A stretch of 64,000 bases of DNA, taken from contig NC_081547.1 of assembly GCF_901000735.1 (NCBI RefSeq), forward strand, positions 27,701,382 through 27,765,381, in the 5' to 3' direction. The stretch comes from Corylus avellana (Eukaryota > Streptophyta > Magnoliopsida > Fagales > Betulaceae). Positions 39,204-50,360 of this stretch are shown here, one piece after another. Position 1 is the stretch's first letter, and the number at the start of each line of letters is the position of its first letter. A program made the position numbers and the translations under genes. The notes under the pieces were generated by a model. The model was not told the DNA's origin and made no database searches. It saw only the letters and a list, made by a program, of their open reading frames with translations.

Positions 39204-40240
39204 GAAAACAGAATTGAGCCGAGTGGAATAGAGGATGTGCAGGTGTTGTGCTATGGGTGGTTGAGTAAGCGTTCAAGATGCTTGAAGAAATGCTTTGTTC
39301 ACATCTTCCTTTGGTTCGATTGTAGAATCAAGGAAAGGGAAAGTGAAGGAAAAGATTGCGGGGTTTTTGGCGGTCCTGAAATGGAAATCCAGCGGCATAT
39401 ATTTATTTAATTTCACATGGGATTTTCAGACTGCTATGGAAAGCAACGTAACACTACTGAATACAGTCTACAGCTTAAAAACAAAAAAAAAAAAAAAAAA
39501 AAATCAATTGTACTGCTTATAATAGGTTGGAAAATACAATTATAACCCTTAAAAAAAATTAATAAATAATTTAACACACGAAACCTTAAAACTATTTTAA
39601 ACTTTAATATAAATTTCCTTCAAATTGTACTAAAACCTCTATATATTTCTTATCATATGAAAAAACACATCTAACAATTTTATAAATTGAATTGATTTAA
39701 TTTTTTTTTTTAAATCTAATTTGAAAAACATTTTTATCTTTACACTTCTATATTATATAAGGCGCACATTAATGGATAAAACTTACAGAAAGAACACGTT
39801 TTTCTCTCCTTTCACATTTATATTCCTGCGCGTATTCTCTTTTAGTTGCCTTGTTTGTGGGGTCGCAGGTTTTGGATTGTCTTCTTATCTGCAGCATGAA
39901 CCTCATTTTTTGTGGCCAAAATTCGGAAGATCACATGAAAGTGTCTATCCGAAAATAAAAAGGAATTTTAATAATATTTGTTAAACTCAAAGAAGCTTTG
40001 GTGATTGGTCATCTACCCTTCTCGCCATGCATGTGATGTTGCATCAAATCATACCGTCAATTTCAAGTCGTCAAATTTGTGTTCTAAGAACTTGGCTTAA
40101 AATTTTTATACGGCAAAGCGCATTAAATTAATGATTAAATGATTAAATTTAACTTTTTATATCGGTTTAATTTTTTAAGACAAGTGATATTTAACGGAGA
40201 GCCCTCCTATATTCACCACCCTCAATTTTTTTCTTTTTCT
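39204..40240. promoter_or_regulatory. Upstream region of LecRK 1
   Basis: Contains the LecRK 1 promoter. A TATA-like AAATATATG lies near 39396-39404 on the minus strand, and a poly-A tract at 39482-39502. No gene is seen in the rest. Confidence 0.35.
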
Positions 40241-41461
40241 TCTTAAAGTGTTGGACTTGATGGAAACAATCAAACAAATTTAAAGTTCTGGATCCCACAA
40301 ATAGACTGGGATGGCTGAGTGTTTGGGTAAAAGTTTTGGGTCCACCAACAACTTTAATGGCTGGGACCTGGCCCTTTCCCTCCAGATCGAAATCTCCAAA
40401 TAATTTTTTCCTTTTTAATTGGGCAGGCAATTATGAGAGATTCTTGATAAGACATTAAGGCTTAATTGTCCAAACAATGCTCGGTTTAAGCACCTACTCG
40501 AACAATTAAACCTTATCCGAAGCCTTTTATAATTGTAAAGAATTTTTGCAATTCGAACAGAGAATTGTAGGGATCCTAATCCTTCCATCAAAGAATGCTT
40601 GTGAAATTTGAAATTTCATGTGTCTGAAATATGATTTCTGGGTTGTAATATTTTTAGGCCTTGGTTTAGGTTGGTGTTTATTTAGTGTTGGAATTGAAGG
40701 TTTGAAGATCTGGTTGGAATGAAAATAACTCTCATTCGAACGAAATTGTGCATCAAGATTTATACATAAACACATAGCGTCTCGATTACAATCACGATTA
40801 AAAGTCATTCTATTGAAGTTTACAAGACATTCAAAGTAAACTTTCAGAATGTTTCAATTGTAATCTCATTTGAAGTTGATTCGAACAAGAAGACTTTAGA
40901 ATCCCTCGACCGCAACATTGACCAATCTTGTTTGATCGCCGTGCTTGGGTTTACCCCATTCTTTTGCGCTTAACCGTATAAATGAAGTATATATTTGCAC
41001 CCAACTTAAACCAATAAAAAATGATAAACTTAATTACTGTTGAAATATTGAGTTAAAATTGTCCATCGGCATCAATTGCAGTAGCTCTTAACGCAAAATA
41101 TGAACCATAGTAAGGCTTTGTTGAAGACTTGAAGGTTTTATTGAGAATACTTGAGATTTTGCTAGGGAATAGAATGATCCAATGGTGGATATTGATTTTG
41201 TAGGATAGGAGCCTCTTGAGAGTGGTGAGCCTCTGCATGTATAAAGTTGGTGGCAACCATAGCAGCTTCACCAGTACCGGTTGTATTTGTTCCAGCTGTT
41301 CCAAATTCAAGGAGAGATGATCCAAAAGTTTATACATGTACCAAAAACTAACTGCATTGAAAGTTAACATCAGAAGCCCAAAAATAGTAAGCACTCAATT
41401 ATGAATTAAAAAAAAAAGAAAAAAAAAAAAAGAAGATATATAATCATTTAGAGAAATTCAT
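40241..41461 (+). repeat. Segmental repeat X, copy 1
   Basis: About 1.2 kb, repeated in direct orientation at 47856-49070 with high similarity and small indels. It contains a minus-strand open frame (41053-41394) of 113 codons that matches no family I know. In the other copy that frame is shifted by a 4-base insertion, so it is probably not a conserved gene. Confidence 0.9.
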
Positions 41462-41646
41462 CACAACTTGTAAATTCGTATTCGGTTAAGTAAAAACAAT
41501 TTAAGGGTATGTTCATTTCAAAGTATGATGGTTTTTGAAAGAAATTATTTTCGAGAAAAATCATTAATTTTTCATTGTTTAGTATATAAGACCTTAAAAA
41601 TAATATTGATCATGTCTGGCTGTCTGCTGTTCGATTTGTACAAAAG

Positions 41647-41920
41647 GGAATTGGGGAGGGGGGGTGAGGTTCGACGGGGCAAGGCAAGCAACCTGCAAAG
41701 GAAGGTGGCAACTTAGGTTTTGAAGATTAAGAACGAAAAATATTGGTAGACATAAAAACCGGCCTAATTGGGATAATAACGTGGATAGTAAATCAAATAT
41801 AACTTTTACTATGAGTATCAAAATTGCGGATATAAAACCAATCTAAAAGGCATTTTTGGTGCACGATGTGGCCACCGAACTACGCTCGATGAGCACCATT
41901 TTTCATGCATCATCATCTTT
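41647..41920 (+). repeat. Segmental repeat Y, copy 1
   Basis: Similar in direct orientation to 57906-58195, from a G-rich start (gtgaggttcgacgg) to 'tttttcatgcatcatcatc'. It lies just after repeat X. No coding region. Confidence 0.85.
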
Positions 41921-43492
41921 GCTAGGAAGAAAATATCTCCCATGCCCCACTTACTTACACTTATTTACCATATGCCCCACCCACTCACCATATGACATGT
42001 GTCCAACTTTGTTGCACCTAGAAATAAGAGGAGAAGGAGAAACCTTTCCAAGGGGCTTCTTCCTTCTCTCCTACGAACCCTTCTAAGGACTTAAGGAGAC
42101 TCATGTCTCCCTCTCTAAAATACATCTCTCTCTCTCTCTCTCTCTCTCTCTCCCCCATAGACTCATCTCTCTTTCTCTAACCATTCCCTTTCCCTTGTAC
42201 ACCCCACTCAACACGCGTTGATTCAACGATAAATTATCATTATATTTTTATCCATATACAAGATATTAACTTAAGCATCGGTCTTTTTATTATTATTATT
42301 ATTTTTATTTTTTTTGTGGGCTTCCTTCTTCGTTTTTGAAGTTAAAGGCTGAAGAAAGTCTCTCTTTCTTTGTTCTTGATTTTTTTTTTCTTCTTTTTCT
42401 GAGCTTGTTCTTGGAAGACTTGAAGGCTGATATGTCTTCCTTCTTTGTTCAATTGTTGATCTTAGTTTTAATTTACTAAGGGCTCTAAAGAGTAAAGATT
42501 GAAACACCAGCAACAAAAGTTTGTTGGTCCAACATTAACAGCTGCAAGAGGATCATAGAAGGAGTTCTACCAAGAGCGCCCCTTGAATTAGTGGTTGAAA
42601 GTTTGAGGGTGGGCAAGTTTAGGGCAAACGAAAAAGTTTCAGGGGGGTTGGGGGGACCTCTGCTGGCTTCGCTATTGATTCAAACTAATTATCTCCGCTT
42701 CATGAAACATGGTTCCCAACTGATTAAGTTAACCTTTAAAAACAAATGAGAAGCTAAATTAAAGCCACTTAATTCCTGTTTGCATGTGTTATATATAAAT
42801 ACATGAAATATTTTAAGTAAAATGAAATAAATTGTGAGAATTTTTGTTTAAATTCATGCTTGTTGTTTTTATAATTTATACCATACTAAATTATCATTTA
42901 TTAAAAAAAATTGAAGTAAAAAAAATCAAGAATTTATCCATTTCTTTAAAAATATGTAGCTATTCAGGAAAATGTTTCGAGGGATACCTCAATCAACTGA
43001 AAACTACTTTGAATTATTCATCTCCTTTTGTGTGGACATGTAAAAAAAAAAAAAAACCTAGTTTAACTAATGTTATCCATTCCATCATAATTAATGTTAT
43101 CTTTTTTTCTTTCATTCTTTCTTTTTGTTTTGTTTTGTTTTATTTGTTTTTTTTTTTTTTTTTTGGCTGTTAAAAAAAATAAAAAATTCCCAATCAAAGA
43201 TAGAGGAGAAAATTTTCTATCAACTTTAATTCATTAATTTCATAGAATACATTAAAAATTATTAGGTTTGGTTAAATCATTGAGATATCTGATATATAAC
43301 ACTTCTCTCTCGTTAGGTTTGGTTAAATCATTGAGTCGAGTCCGTCAACAATGTCAAGGCCTGACATCTTAACCTGTCTTGTACCTAGACATACGTTTGC
43401 AACCACATGGGATTTTATTATTAATCGTACGTTTACATCGATATCTGGAAATCGCTTTCAGTTTTCTAATTGGTAAAGACAAAAAATAAAAT
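41921..43492. other. Intergenic with CT microsatellite, no gene seen
   Basis: A CT microsatellite lies at about 42125-42152. SINE-like 3' sequence (tgtgtggacatgt followed by A's) lies near 43030-43055. A 24-base word containing 'ttaggtttggttaaatc' occurs at 43262 and again at 43313. Confidence 0.5.
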
Positions 43493-43864
43493 GGTTAAAT
43501 ACCTCAAACTTCTCTAAGGTTTACCAACTTAATTTTTTTTTCCTGAAGTTTTATTTTTATCACAGGACTTCCTAGGGTTTTGATAAAAGACAAATTTAAT
43601 TCATCCGTTAATTGACCGTTAAAACTGACATGTGGACCAATCAGATGTTGACACGTGGTACCTATTTAATTTTAAATTTTTTTTTTTTTAAAAAAATAAT
43701 AATAAAAAAATTAAATAAGTATCATGTGTCAGTCTTAACGGTCAACTAACGGATTGACTAAATTGGTCATTTATCAAACCTCAGGAGGTCTTGTGATAAA
43801 AAAGAAATCCTAGGGAAAAAAAAATAAAGTTGGTAAACTTTAGGGGGGTTTAAGATATTTAACC
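43493..43864. mobile_element. MITE-type element with long inverted ends
   Basis: The ends GGTTAAATACCTCAAACTTC and, on the other strand, GGTTAAATATCTTAAACCCC continue as inverted partners for over 100 bases: 'ttaccaactt', 'atcaca', then 'tccgtta.ttgaccgtta'. 372 bp, no coding capacity. Flanks are A-rich, so a target duplication cannot be read. Confidence 0.75.
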
Positions 43865-44214
43865 CAAAAAAAAAAATTTTTTTTTAAAAAAAAAAAATTT
43901 CAAACGGAATAATTTCTCAAAGGATAGAATTACCTACCAATTGGGTCGTTGGAGTTCTTATAGCTCGGGCTTTAAAAAAGTAACACTTTTTTTTTTTTTG
44001 TTAAGCATATGACATTTCTCATTAAGAAAAAGCATGTGAGAATGCTATTTTAAAAATAATAATTAAATAACACATCACTCTTTTTTTTTTTCTTTTTTTC
44101 TTTTTTTTTTAAGAGAAATCGAGTAAATCTTATAATAAATCAACTTTAAGTATAACGCTCTACAAATATAATGTCAGAAATACAAAGCAAAACTTCCTCA
44201 ATAAGGCCGTTTTC

Positions 44215-44810
44215 CAAACTCAAAAGAAAAAGCTTCCTTAGCTAAGCAGTGGATTGCACCATTTAGATGTCGTCTAACATGGTTAACCTTTCATGTTTGT
44301 GGGCCATTTAAAGTCTTGCGAACCTCCTCTACAATGTGACCATAATGACTCCAATTTTTTCCATCCTGTCACAATGCCTGAACCACTTGAAGTGCATCTC
44401 CTTCCGGGTTCACTCGATGAAAACCTAACTCTCCACAAAAGAGAACAACCCTCAATGCTGCCAATGCCTCCGTTATATCAGGCTTGATAATATAGTCTTT
44501 TGGTGCTGACAGAGTTGCCAATACATGTCCCATACAATATTTTTTTCCTTCTGTACTTATCCACGGCTGCATTTCAATTGATTTTAACAAAGTCATCTTT
44601 TAAGATTTTCTAACGAAGAAACTTTGTATTATCCCTCTCTATTACTCCCTTGATTTGAGAGTTAGTAGTACAGTAGGCCACCAAAGACTCAGTTGCATTC
44701 TTAACCATTACATTGCTAGGACTAACCTTTTTCCCATGAACCAAAACATTCCACCTTAGCCATATACACCAAATGACCACCACCATGACTTCAATCTCTT
44801 CTTCATTCAA
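44215..44810 (-). pseudogene. LINE-type RNase H domain fragment, broken
   Basis: Minus-strand pieces in more than one frame resemble the RNase H-like domain (RVT_3) that ends plant non-LTR retrotransposon polyproteins. There is a 'WCIWLRWN' linker (44810-44610), then 'EALAALR...EGDALQVVQAL' (44596-44369), then 'VNHVRRHLNGAIHCLAKEA' further on. Stops and a frameshift interrupt it. No reverse transcriptase is present nearby. It sits about 0.5 kb upstream of LecRK 2. Confidence 0.7.
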
Positions 44811-44869
44811 ATAACAAGTATCACTCTTTTAAAAATGAGTGATAAAAAAATTTTTAAAAAAAAAGGCGG

Positions 44870-45316
44870 AAAAATTTTAAAATTTTTGAGGAAAACATGA
44901 TGACTTGGGATGTTGTACCGTGGCTTCTGTCCCTCGTTGTAGGAATTGGGTCTTACAATTTGGCCCTAAAAGGTAACATGTGTTATATTATTAAAAATTA
45001 CTTAAAATTTTTTATTTTATTAAAAAATATGAGTTTTTTTACATGATAACAAAATTTATATGTAACTTTTTTTTCTAAGAGATAAGTTATAGGAAATTTA
45101 TGTCATTTATCAAACGGCCCTGTTTGCGTGCGGTACGATACTCTTTCAACTACAGTACTTCATTTAATAGAGTAACCTAACCACCAAACACCCTCATTAA
45201 CTCACCATGTCCGCTTACCCACCATATTAAAATGATTGAATCCCCTGAGTTTTCTACTAAAACAAACAATCTCCTGTTTTCACAACCTCACAGAGCTGAA
45301 CTCCTTTTTCGCTCTC
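44870..45316 (+). promoter_or_regulatory. LecRK 2 upstream region, shared with LecRK 4
   Basis: Sequence from about 44870 to the ATG is repeated, inverted, at about 61511-61860 upstream of LecRK 4, with indels. A proximal segment (ATATTAAAATGATTGAATCC, near 45225-45244) is nearly the same upstream of LecRK 3 as well and may hold the core promoter. Confidence 0.55.
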
Positions 45317-47329
45317 ATGGCAGAAACACTCACCTCTCTCTGTGTTTTCCTTCTACTCCTATATCCTGTAAAGCCTCAAGGCGATGCTAGGCCCTTGTTG
45401 GAAGAGTTCGGCGGCGGGTTCAGTGCTGCTGGCAACAACATGAGCTTAGACGGCGTTGCAGGGGTTGACAACAATGGCGTACTTCGGGTAACAGACTTCT
45501 CGGCCATGGCACTGGGCCACGGGTTTTATTCACACCCAATCCAATTCAAGAACTCCAGCGGCGAAGTCATGTCCTTCTCCACCTCCTTCGCTTTCGCTAT
45601 AATTCCCCAGCCTGGGATACAAGGCGGCGACGGCATGGCTTTCGCAATCTCTCCCGTAAAAGGGATTCCTGGGGGTGATTCAGGCTCTTATCTTGGCCTC
45701 TTCAACGCCACCAACAATGGGAACTCCTCCAACCACATATTAGCGGTCGAATTCGATACTTACAAGAACGTTCAGTACGGTGAACCCGATGGCAACCATG
45801 TTGCTATCGACATCAATAGCATCTCATCCATCAAATCTACTCCGGTCATGCAATTTAAGGGTAATGATACGACCGGTACCCCCCTTAATTTGACGAGTGG
45901 TCAGGTAATTCAGGCATGGATCGATTATAATTCGCCAACAAATCAATTAGATATCAGGCTTTCCACCGACTCTGCTAAACCCAGTTCTGTACTTTTGTCC
46001 TCTAAAGTTATCCTCTCAGAAATTCTTAACGAATCCATGTACATCGGGTTTTCTGCTGCTACTGGTTTAGCAGCGAGCTCGCATTGTATCCTGGGTTGGA
46101 GCTTCAACGTGAATGGAGACGCCAAATCTCTCGATTTATCTCAACTTCCTAAGCTCCAGCTCCCCACTACTGCCACTGGGAACAAAAAGAATCGTGGAGG
46201 CCTAATTGTTGGCGTCTCTGTTTCATGTGCTCTGGCTGTGATTTTGCTTACTGCTTTGTCGTTTTACATCGTCAGGAGGAAAAAGATGGCTGATGTGGTT
46301 GAGGAGTGGGAGCATGATATTGGTCCGCATAGATTTCCTTACGAGGAGCTGAATAAAGCAACAAAAGGTTTCAATGAGAAAGAGCTAATTGGATCTGGTG
46401 GATTCGGTCGAGTTTACAGAGGAATTCTGCCAAACTCAGACACCCAAGTCGCAGTCAAGCGTATTTCCCAACATTCAAAACAAGGTTTGCAAGCGTTTAT
46501 ATCGGAGGTTTCTACTATTGGGCGTCTTCGGCATAGAAATTTGGTTCAATTATTGGGTTGGTGCCGTCGGGAAGCTGATCTACTACTTGTGTATGAATTC
46601 ATGCCTAATGGAAGTTTGGACAATCACCTGTTTGATGAGCCCAAATCAGTCCTGAGCTGGGAACAAAGGTTCAAGATCATCAAAGGATTGGCTTCAGGGC
46701 TTCTATACTTACACGAGGAGTGGGAAAAAGCTATAGTTCACAGAGACATCAAGGCCGGAAATGTTTTGTTGGATTCTGAGTTTAATGCAAGGCTGAGCGA
46801 TTTCGGTCTTGCGAAGCTATACGAGCACGGCTCTAATCCAAGCACCACCAGGGTGGTGGGTACGCTGGGTTACATGGCACCTGAGCTGATGCGCACAAGC
46901 AAGCCGACGACCAGGTCGGATGTGTATGCTTTCGGCGCTTTGTTGCTGGAAGTGGTATGCGGTAGAAGACCCATTAATCCTACAGCATCGTCTGACTCTG
47001 AGGAGCTGATGCTGCTGGTGGACTGTGTTTGGGAGAAGTGGGCTGCAGGAGCAGTGCTTGATGTTGTAGACCCGAGGATGGAGGGGAAGTTTGACGAGGA
47101 TGAGGCGGTTTTGGTGCTCAAACTGGGCTTGATTTGTTCAAATGATGAAGCCGAGGCACGCCCGACGATGAGGCTGGTGGTGCGGTACTTGGAGGGCGAG
47201 CTGGCGCTGCAGGAAGAGGTGGCAATGCCAAATAAGAGAAAAAGTGGTGCTCGTGGTACTGTTGAGATTGAGGACTATACGCAATCCATTCCGACTACGT
47301 CGTCCGTGTATGACGTTTATGGTAGGTAG
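45317..47329 (+). CDS. L-type lectin receptor-like kinase 2 (LecRK)
   Basis: Intronless, 670 residues from the ATG at 45317; the frame is open further upstream but only from a TTG. Signal peptide about 1-22. Legume-lectin domain about 24-270, with VEFDT and DGNHVAIDIN. Transmembrane helix about 295-319. Kinase about 355-620 with GSGGFG near 359-364, K381, HRD 475-477, DFG 495-497 and APE 521-523. All key catalytic residues are present. It is very close to the frameshifted LecRK 4 on the opposite strand, and close to LecRK 3. The tail ends SSVYDVYGR. It should be a plasma-membrane receptor kinase; the ligand is unknown. Confidence 0.95.
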   Translation: MAETLTSLCVFLLLLYPVKPQGDARPLLEEFGGGFSAAGNNMSLDGVAGVDNNGVLRVTDFSAMALGHGFYSHPIQFKNSSGEVMSFSTSFAFAIIPQPGIQGGDGMAFAISPVKGIPGGDSGSYLGLFNATNNGNSSNHILAVEFDTYKNVQYGEPDGNHVAIDINSISSIKSTPVMQFKGNDTTGTPLNLTSGQVIQAWIDYNSPTNQLDIRLSTDSAKPSSVLLSSKVILSEILNESMYIGFSAATGLAASSHCILGWSFNVNGDAKSLDLSQLPKLQLPTTATGNKKNRGGLIVGVSVSCALAVILLTALSFYIVRRKKMADVVEEWEHDIGPHRFPYEELNKATKGFNEKELIGSGGFGRVYRGILPNSDTQVAVKRISQHSKQGLQAFISEVSTIGRLRHRNLVQLLGWCRREADLLLVYEFMPNGSLDNHLFDEPKSVLSWEQRFKIIKGLASGLLYLHEEWEKAIVHRDIKAGNVLLDSEFNARLSDFGLAKLYEHGSNPSTTRVVGTLGYMAPELMRTSKPTTRSDVYAFGALLLEVVCGRRPINPTASSDSEELMLLVDCVWEKWAAGAVLDVVDPRMEGKFDEDEAVLVLKLGLICSNDEAEARPTMRLVVRYLEGELALQEEVAMPNKRKSGARGTVEIEDYTQSIPTTSSVYDVYGR

Positions 47330-47603
47330 ATAGGCCGTAGGCCGATACTTCAAAGCTCCCGTACTTTCTTTGCAAAAACACTTATGCCCAAATCTCTACA
47401 ATTTTTCTATTTACCTTTCTACTATAAAAAAAAAAAAAATATAGGTATTTTGAGAATTTTAACATAATTTAACGAAAAAAAACTTAATGAAATGTTGATA
47501 TTATAAAAATTAGAAGTTTGATACAGTAAATTAATTATTTTTTAACTTGAAAAGGCAATTACGAAAGCAACAAAGTTTGTGGGGTTAAGTAAAGTTATCT
47601 TTT

Positions 47604-47830
47604 TTATATATATTATTCTCTTCCTTTTCATTTCCTTGTAATGTGTTTGTTTTGATAATCCTTTCTAAGTTTTCCTTTTTTCTTTTTTCTTTTAATGTTT
47701 TGATGTAAGCTGTAATAAGTTTTTAACTTTCTATGAATGCTTTATGAGAGAAATTGTTTCTTAATATTTTGACTTAATAAAAAAGTTATCAAACAAACCC
47801 TCGAACTTTCAAATGTTGTGAGGCTCAAAA
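47604..47830 (-). repeat. Segmental repeat Z, inverted copy downstream of LecRK 2
   Basis: The reverse complement resembles 49600-49840 and 59275-59490, the DNA downstream of LecRK 3 and LecRK 4. It begins 270 bases after the LecRK 2 stop. All three related kinases therefore share a 3' flank. Confidence 0.75.
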
Positions 47831-47855
47831 ATAAGAAGCCCGTGCAGACTATTTC

Positions 47856-49070
47856 TCTTAAAGCATTGGACTTGATGGAAACAATCAAACAAATTTAAAG
47901 TTCTGGATCCCACAAATAGATTGGGATGGCTGAGTGTTTGTTAAAAGTTTTGGGTCCACCAACAACTTTAATGGCTAGGACCTGGCCCTTTCCCTCCGGA
48001 TAATTATTTGGGTCCACCAAATAATTTTTCCCTTTCTAATTGGGCAGACAATTATGAGAGATTATTGATAAGACATTAAGGCTTAATTGTCCAAACTGGG
48101 TTTAAGCACCAGCTCGAACAATTAAACCTTATCCGAAGCCTTTTATAATTGTAAAGAATTTTTGCAATTCGAACCGAGAATTGCAGGGATCCTAATCCTT
48201 CCATCGAAGGATGCTTGTGAAATTTGAAATTTCATGTGTTTGCAATATGATTTCTGGGTTGTAATATTTTTAAGCCATGGTTTAGGTTGGTGTTTATTTA
48301 GTGCTGGAATTGAAGGTTTGAAGATCTGGTTGGAATGAAAATAACTCTCATTTGAACGGAATTGTGCATCAAGATTTATACATAAACACAGAGCGTCTTG
48401 ATTACAATCACGATTAAAAGTAGTTCTATTGAAGTTTTCAAGACATTCAAAGTAAACTTTATGAATGTTTCAATCGTAGTCTTATTTGAAGCTGATTTGA
48501 ACGAGAAGACTTTAGAATCCCTTGACCGCAACCTTGACCAATCTTGTTTGATAGTCGTGCTTAGGTTTATCCCATTCTTTTGCGCTTAGCTGTATAAATA
48601 AAGTATATATTTGCATCAAACTTAAACCGATAGAAAATAATAAACTTAATTACTGTTGAAATATTGAGTTAAAATTGTCCATCGGCATCAATTGCAGTAG
48701 CTCTTAACGCATAATATGAACCATGGTAAGGCTTTGTTGAAGACTTGAAGGTTTTATTGAGAATACTTGAGATTTTGCTAGGGAATAGAATGATCCAATG
48801 GCGGATGTTGATTTTGTAGGATCGGAGCCTCTTGAGAGTGGTGATCCTTTGCATGTATAAAGTTGGTGGCAACCATATATAGCAGCTTCACCAGTATTGG
48901 TTGTATTTGTTCCAGCTGTTCCAAATTCAATGAGAGATGATCCAAAAGTTTATACATGTACCAAAAACTAACTGCATTGAAAATTAACATCAGAAGCCCA
49001 AAAATAGTAAGCACTCAATTATGAATTAAAAAAAAGAAAGATATATAATCGATCATTCAGAGAAATTCAT
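47856..49070 (+). repeat. Segmental repeat X, copy 2
   Basis: Direct copy of 40241-41461. The open frame shared with copy 1 is broken here by a TATA insertion near 48877-48884. No gene is supported. Confidence 0.9.
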
Positions 49071-49104
49071 TGTCCTCATAATAACAAAGCGAACAACCAA
49101 TAGA

Positions 49105-49209
49105 AAGAGAATTGGTTGAGGACCACACCTCATGAAGTGAAGGTCACTAATTTGAATCTCTTCAACCTTTTCTTGTGCGGACATATAAAAAAAAAAAAAA
49201 AAAAAAAAA
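49105..49209 (+). mobile_element. tRNA-derived SINE-like sequence
   Basis: A box-A-like 'gaattggttgaggacca' is followed about 30 bases later by a box-B-like 'gtcactaatttgaatctc', then 'cttgtgcggacat' and a poly-A tail (about 49188-49209). This is the layout of plant tRNA-derived SINEs. A more decayed copy occupies the same place in repeat Z at about 58908-58975. Confidence 0.5.
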
Positions 49210-49850
49210 GAATAATGCTTCGCCATTTGTTGAGTTCTTTTTCTAAGCTTTTTTAATTTTGTTTTGAATCGAATGAGATGTAATAAAACACGCGTGTCCT
49301 AGTGCTCATTGTGTGGCATTCTTAAGAGTATTAGTAAGCTCTTCAAATAAAAGTTAAATTTAAAGAAAAAAGTTCATTTTTTTTTTCTTTTTTTTTAAAA
49401 AAATTTTGAAAATACACTTTTAAAATAAATCAAATATTAAACTCCTTACATTTATCTCTACTTTAGTTAAATATATATTTTTAATTATTTCTTTGTGAGG
49501 TTTTTTTCATAGTTTTAGAGAAAAAACAAAATTTAGAGAGCTCACTATATTTGATTTAAAATGGGAATTTAGATTCCCATCGCCACTAGAGGCATTTTGA
49601 GCCTCACAAGATTTGAAATTTTGATGGTTTGTTTGATAACTTTATTACTTTTTCCTTCTATTCGAAAAAGTCAAAATATTAAGAAACAATTTCTCTCATA
49701 AAACATTCATAAAAAGTTAAAAACTTATTACACCCTTATGTTACATCAAAACATTTTTAAAAAAAAAAAATTCCTTAGAAAGGATTATCAAAACAAAACA
49801 TTACAAGGAAGGAAAAGGAATAGAATAATATATATAAGGGGGAGGAGGGA
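49105..49850 (+). repeat. Segmental repeat Z, copy downstream of LecRK 3
   Basis: Similar in direct orientation to 58900-59495, including a SINE-like segment at its left end, the words 'ctcattgtgtggcattc', and a 3' part running to the kinase flank. No gene. Confidence 0.8.
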
Positions 49851-50360
49851 ACACTTCACTTAACTTTATATGAACTTTCATCACTTTTACAATTGTCTTT
49901 TCAAGTTAAAAAATAATCAATTTAGTAATCAAACTTCTACTTTTTTGTAATATCACTCAACAATTAAGTGTTTTTTTTTCCCCATTAAAATTCTCAAAAT
50001 ACTCATTTTTTTTTTAATTATAAAAAGGTCAAATAAAAAATTGAAGAGATTCAGGCGTAAATATTTTTGCAAATTTTGCATCATAACCAATGCCGGATCT
50101 TTACAATTTTTTTTTTCAAAAACAAAAATAAGTATTTTGATAATTTTGACACACATCCACTAGGTTTTTTTTGTCATCAATGGATATTTTGATAATTTTG
50201 ACACATCCGTTATGTTTTTTTGTCGTCCGTTAAGATTTATTGAAAATACTTAATAGGAGGGTGATATTAAAAAAAATTAGAGATTCGAAATAGAAAAGTG
50301 AGAGTTATTGAGTTTAAAGAACAGTTTTTTAAATAAAGATAAAAAGGGTGGAGCTTTCAA
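49851..50360. other. 3' flank of LecRK 3, no gene seen
   Basis: AT-rich with several T tracts. A phrase 'ttttgataattttgacaca' occurs twice, near 50134 and 50187. It probably contains the LecRK 3 3' UTR. Confidence 0.4.

Noticed and set aside
41053..41394. A 113-codon minus-strand frame in repeat X, with a hydrophobic start
   Set aside because: The second copy (48669-49014) is frameshifted by 4 bases, no family is recognised, and codon content is unremarkable. Chance frame in a repeat.
45236..45316. Extra N-terminal residues of LecRK 2 from 45236
   Set aside because: That codon is TTG. The ATG at 45317 begins exactly at the signal peptide, as in LecRK 3 and 4.
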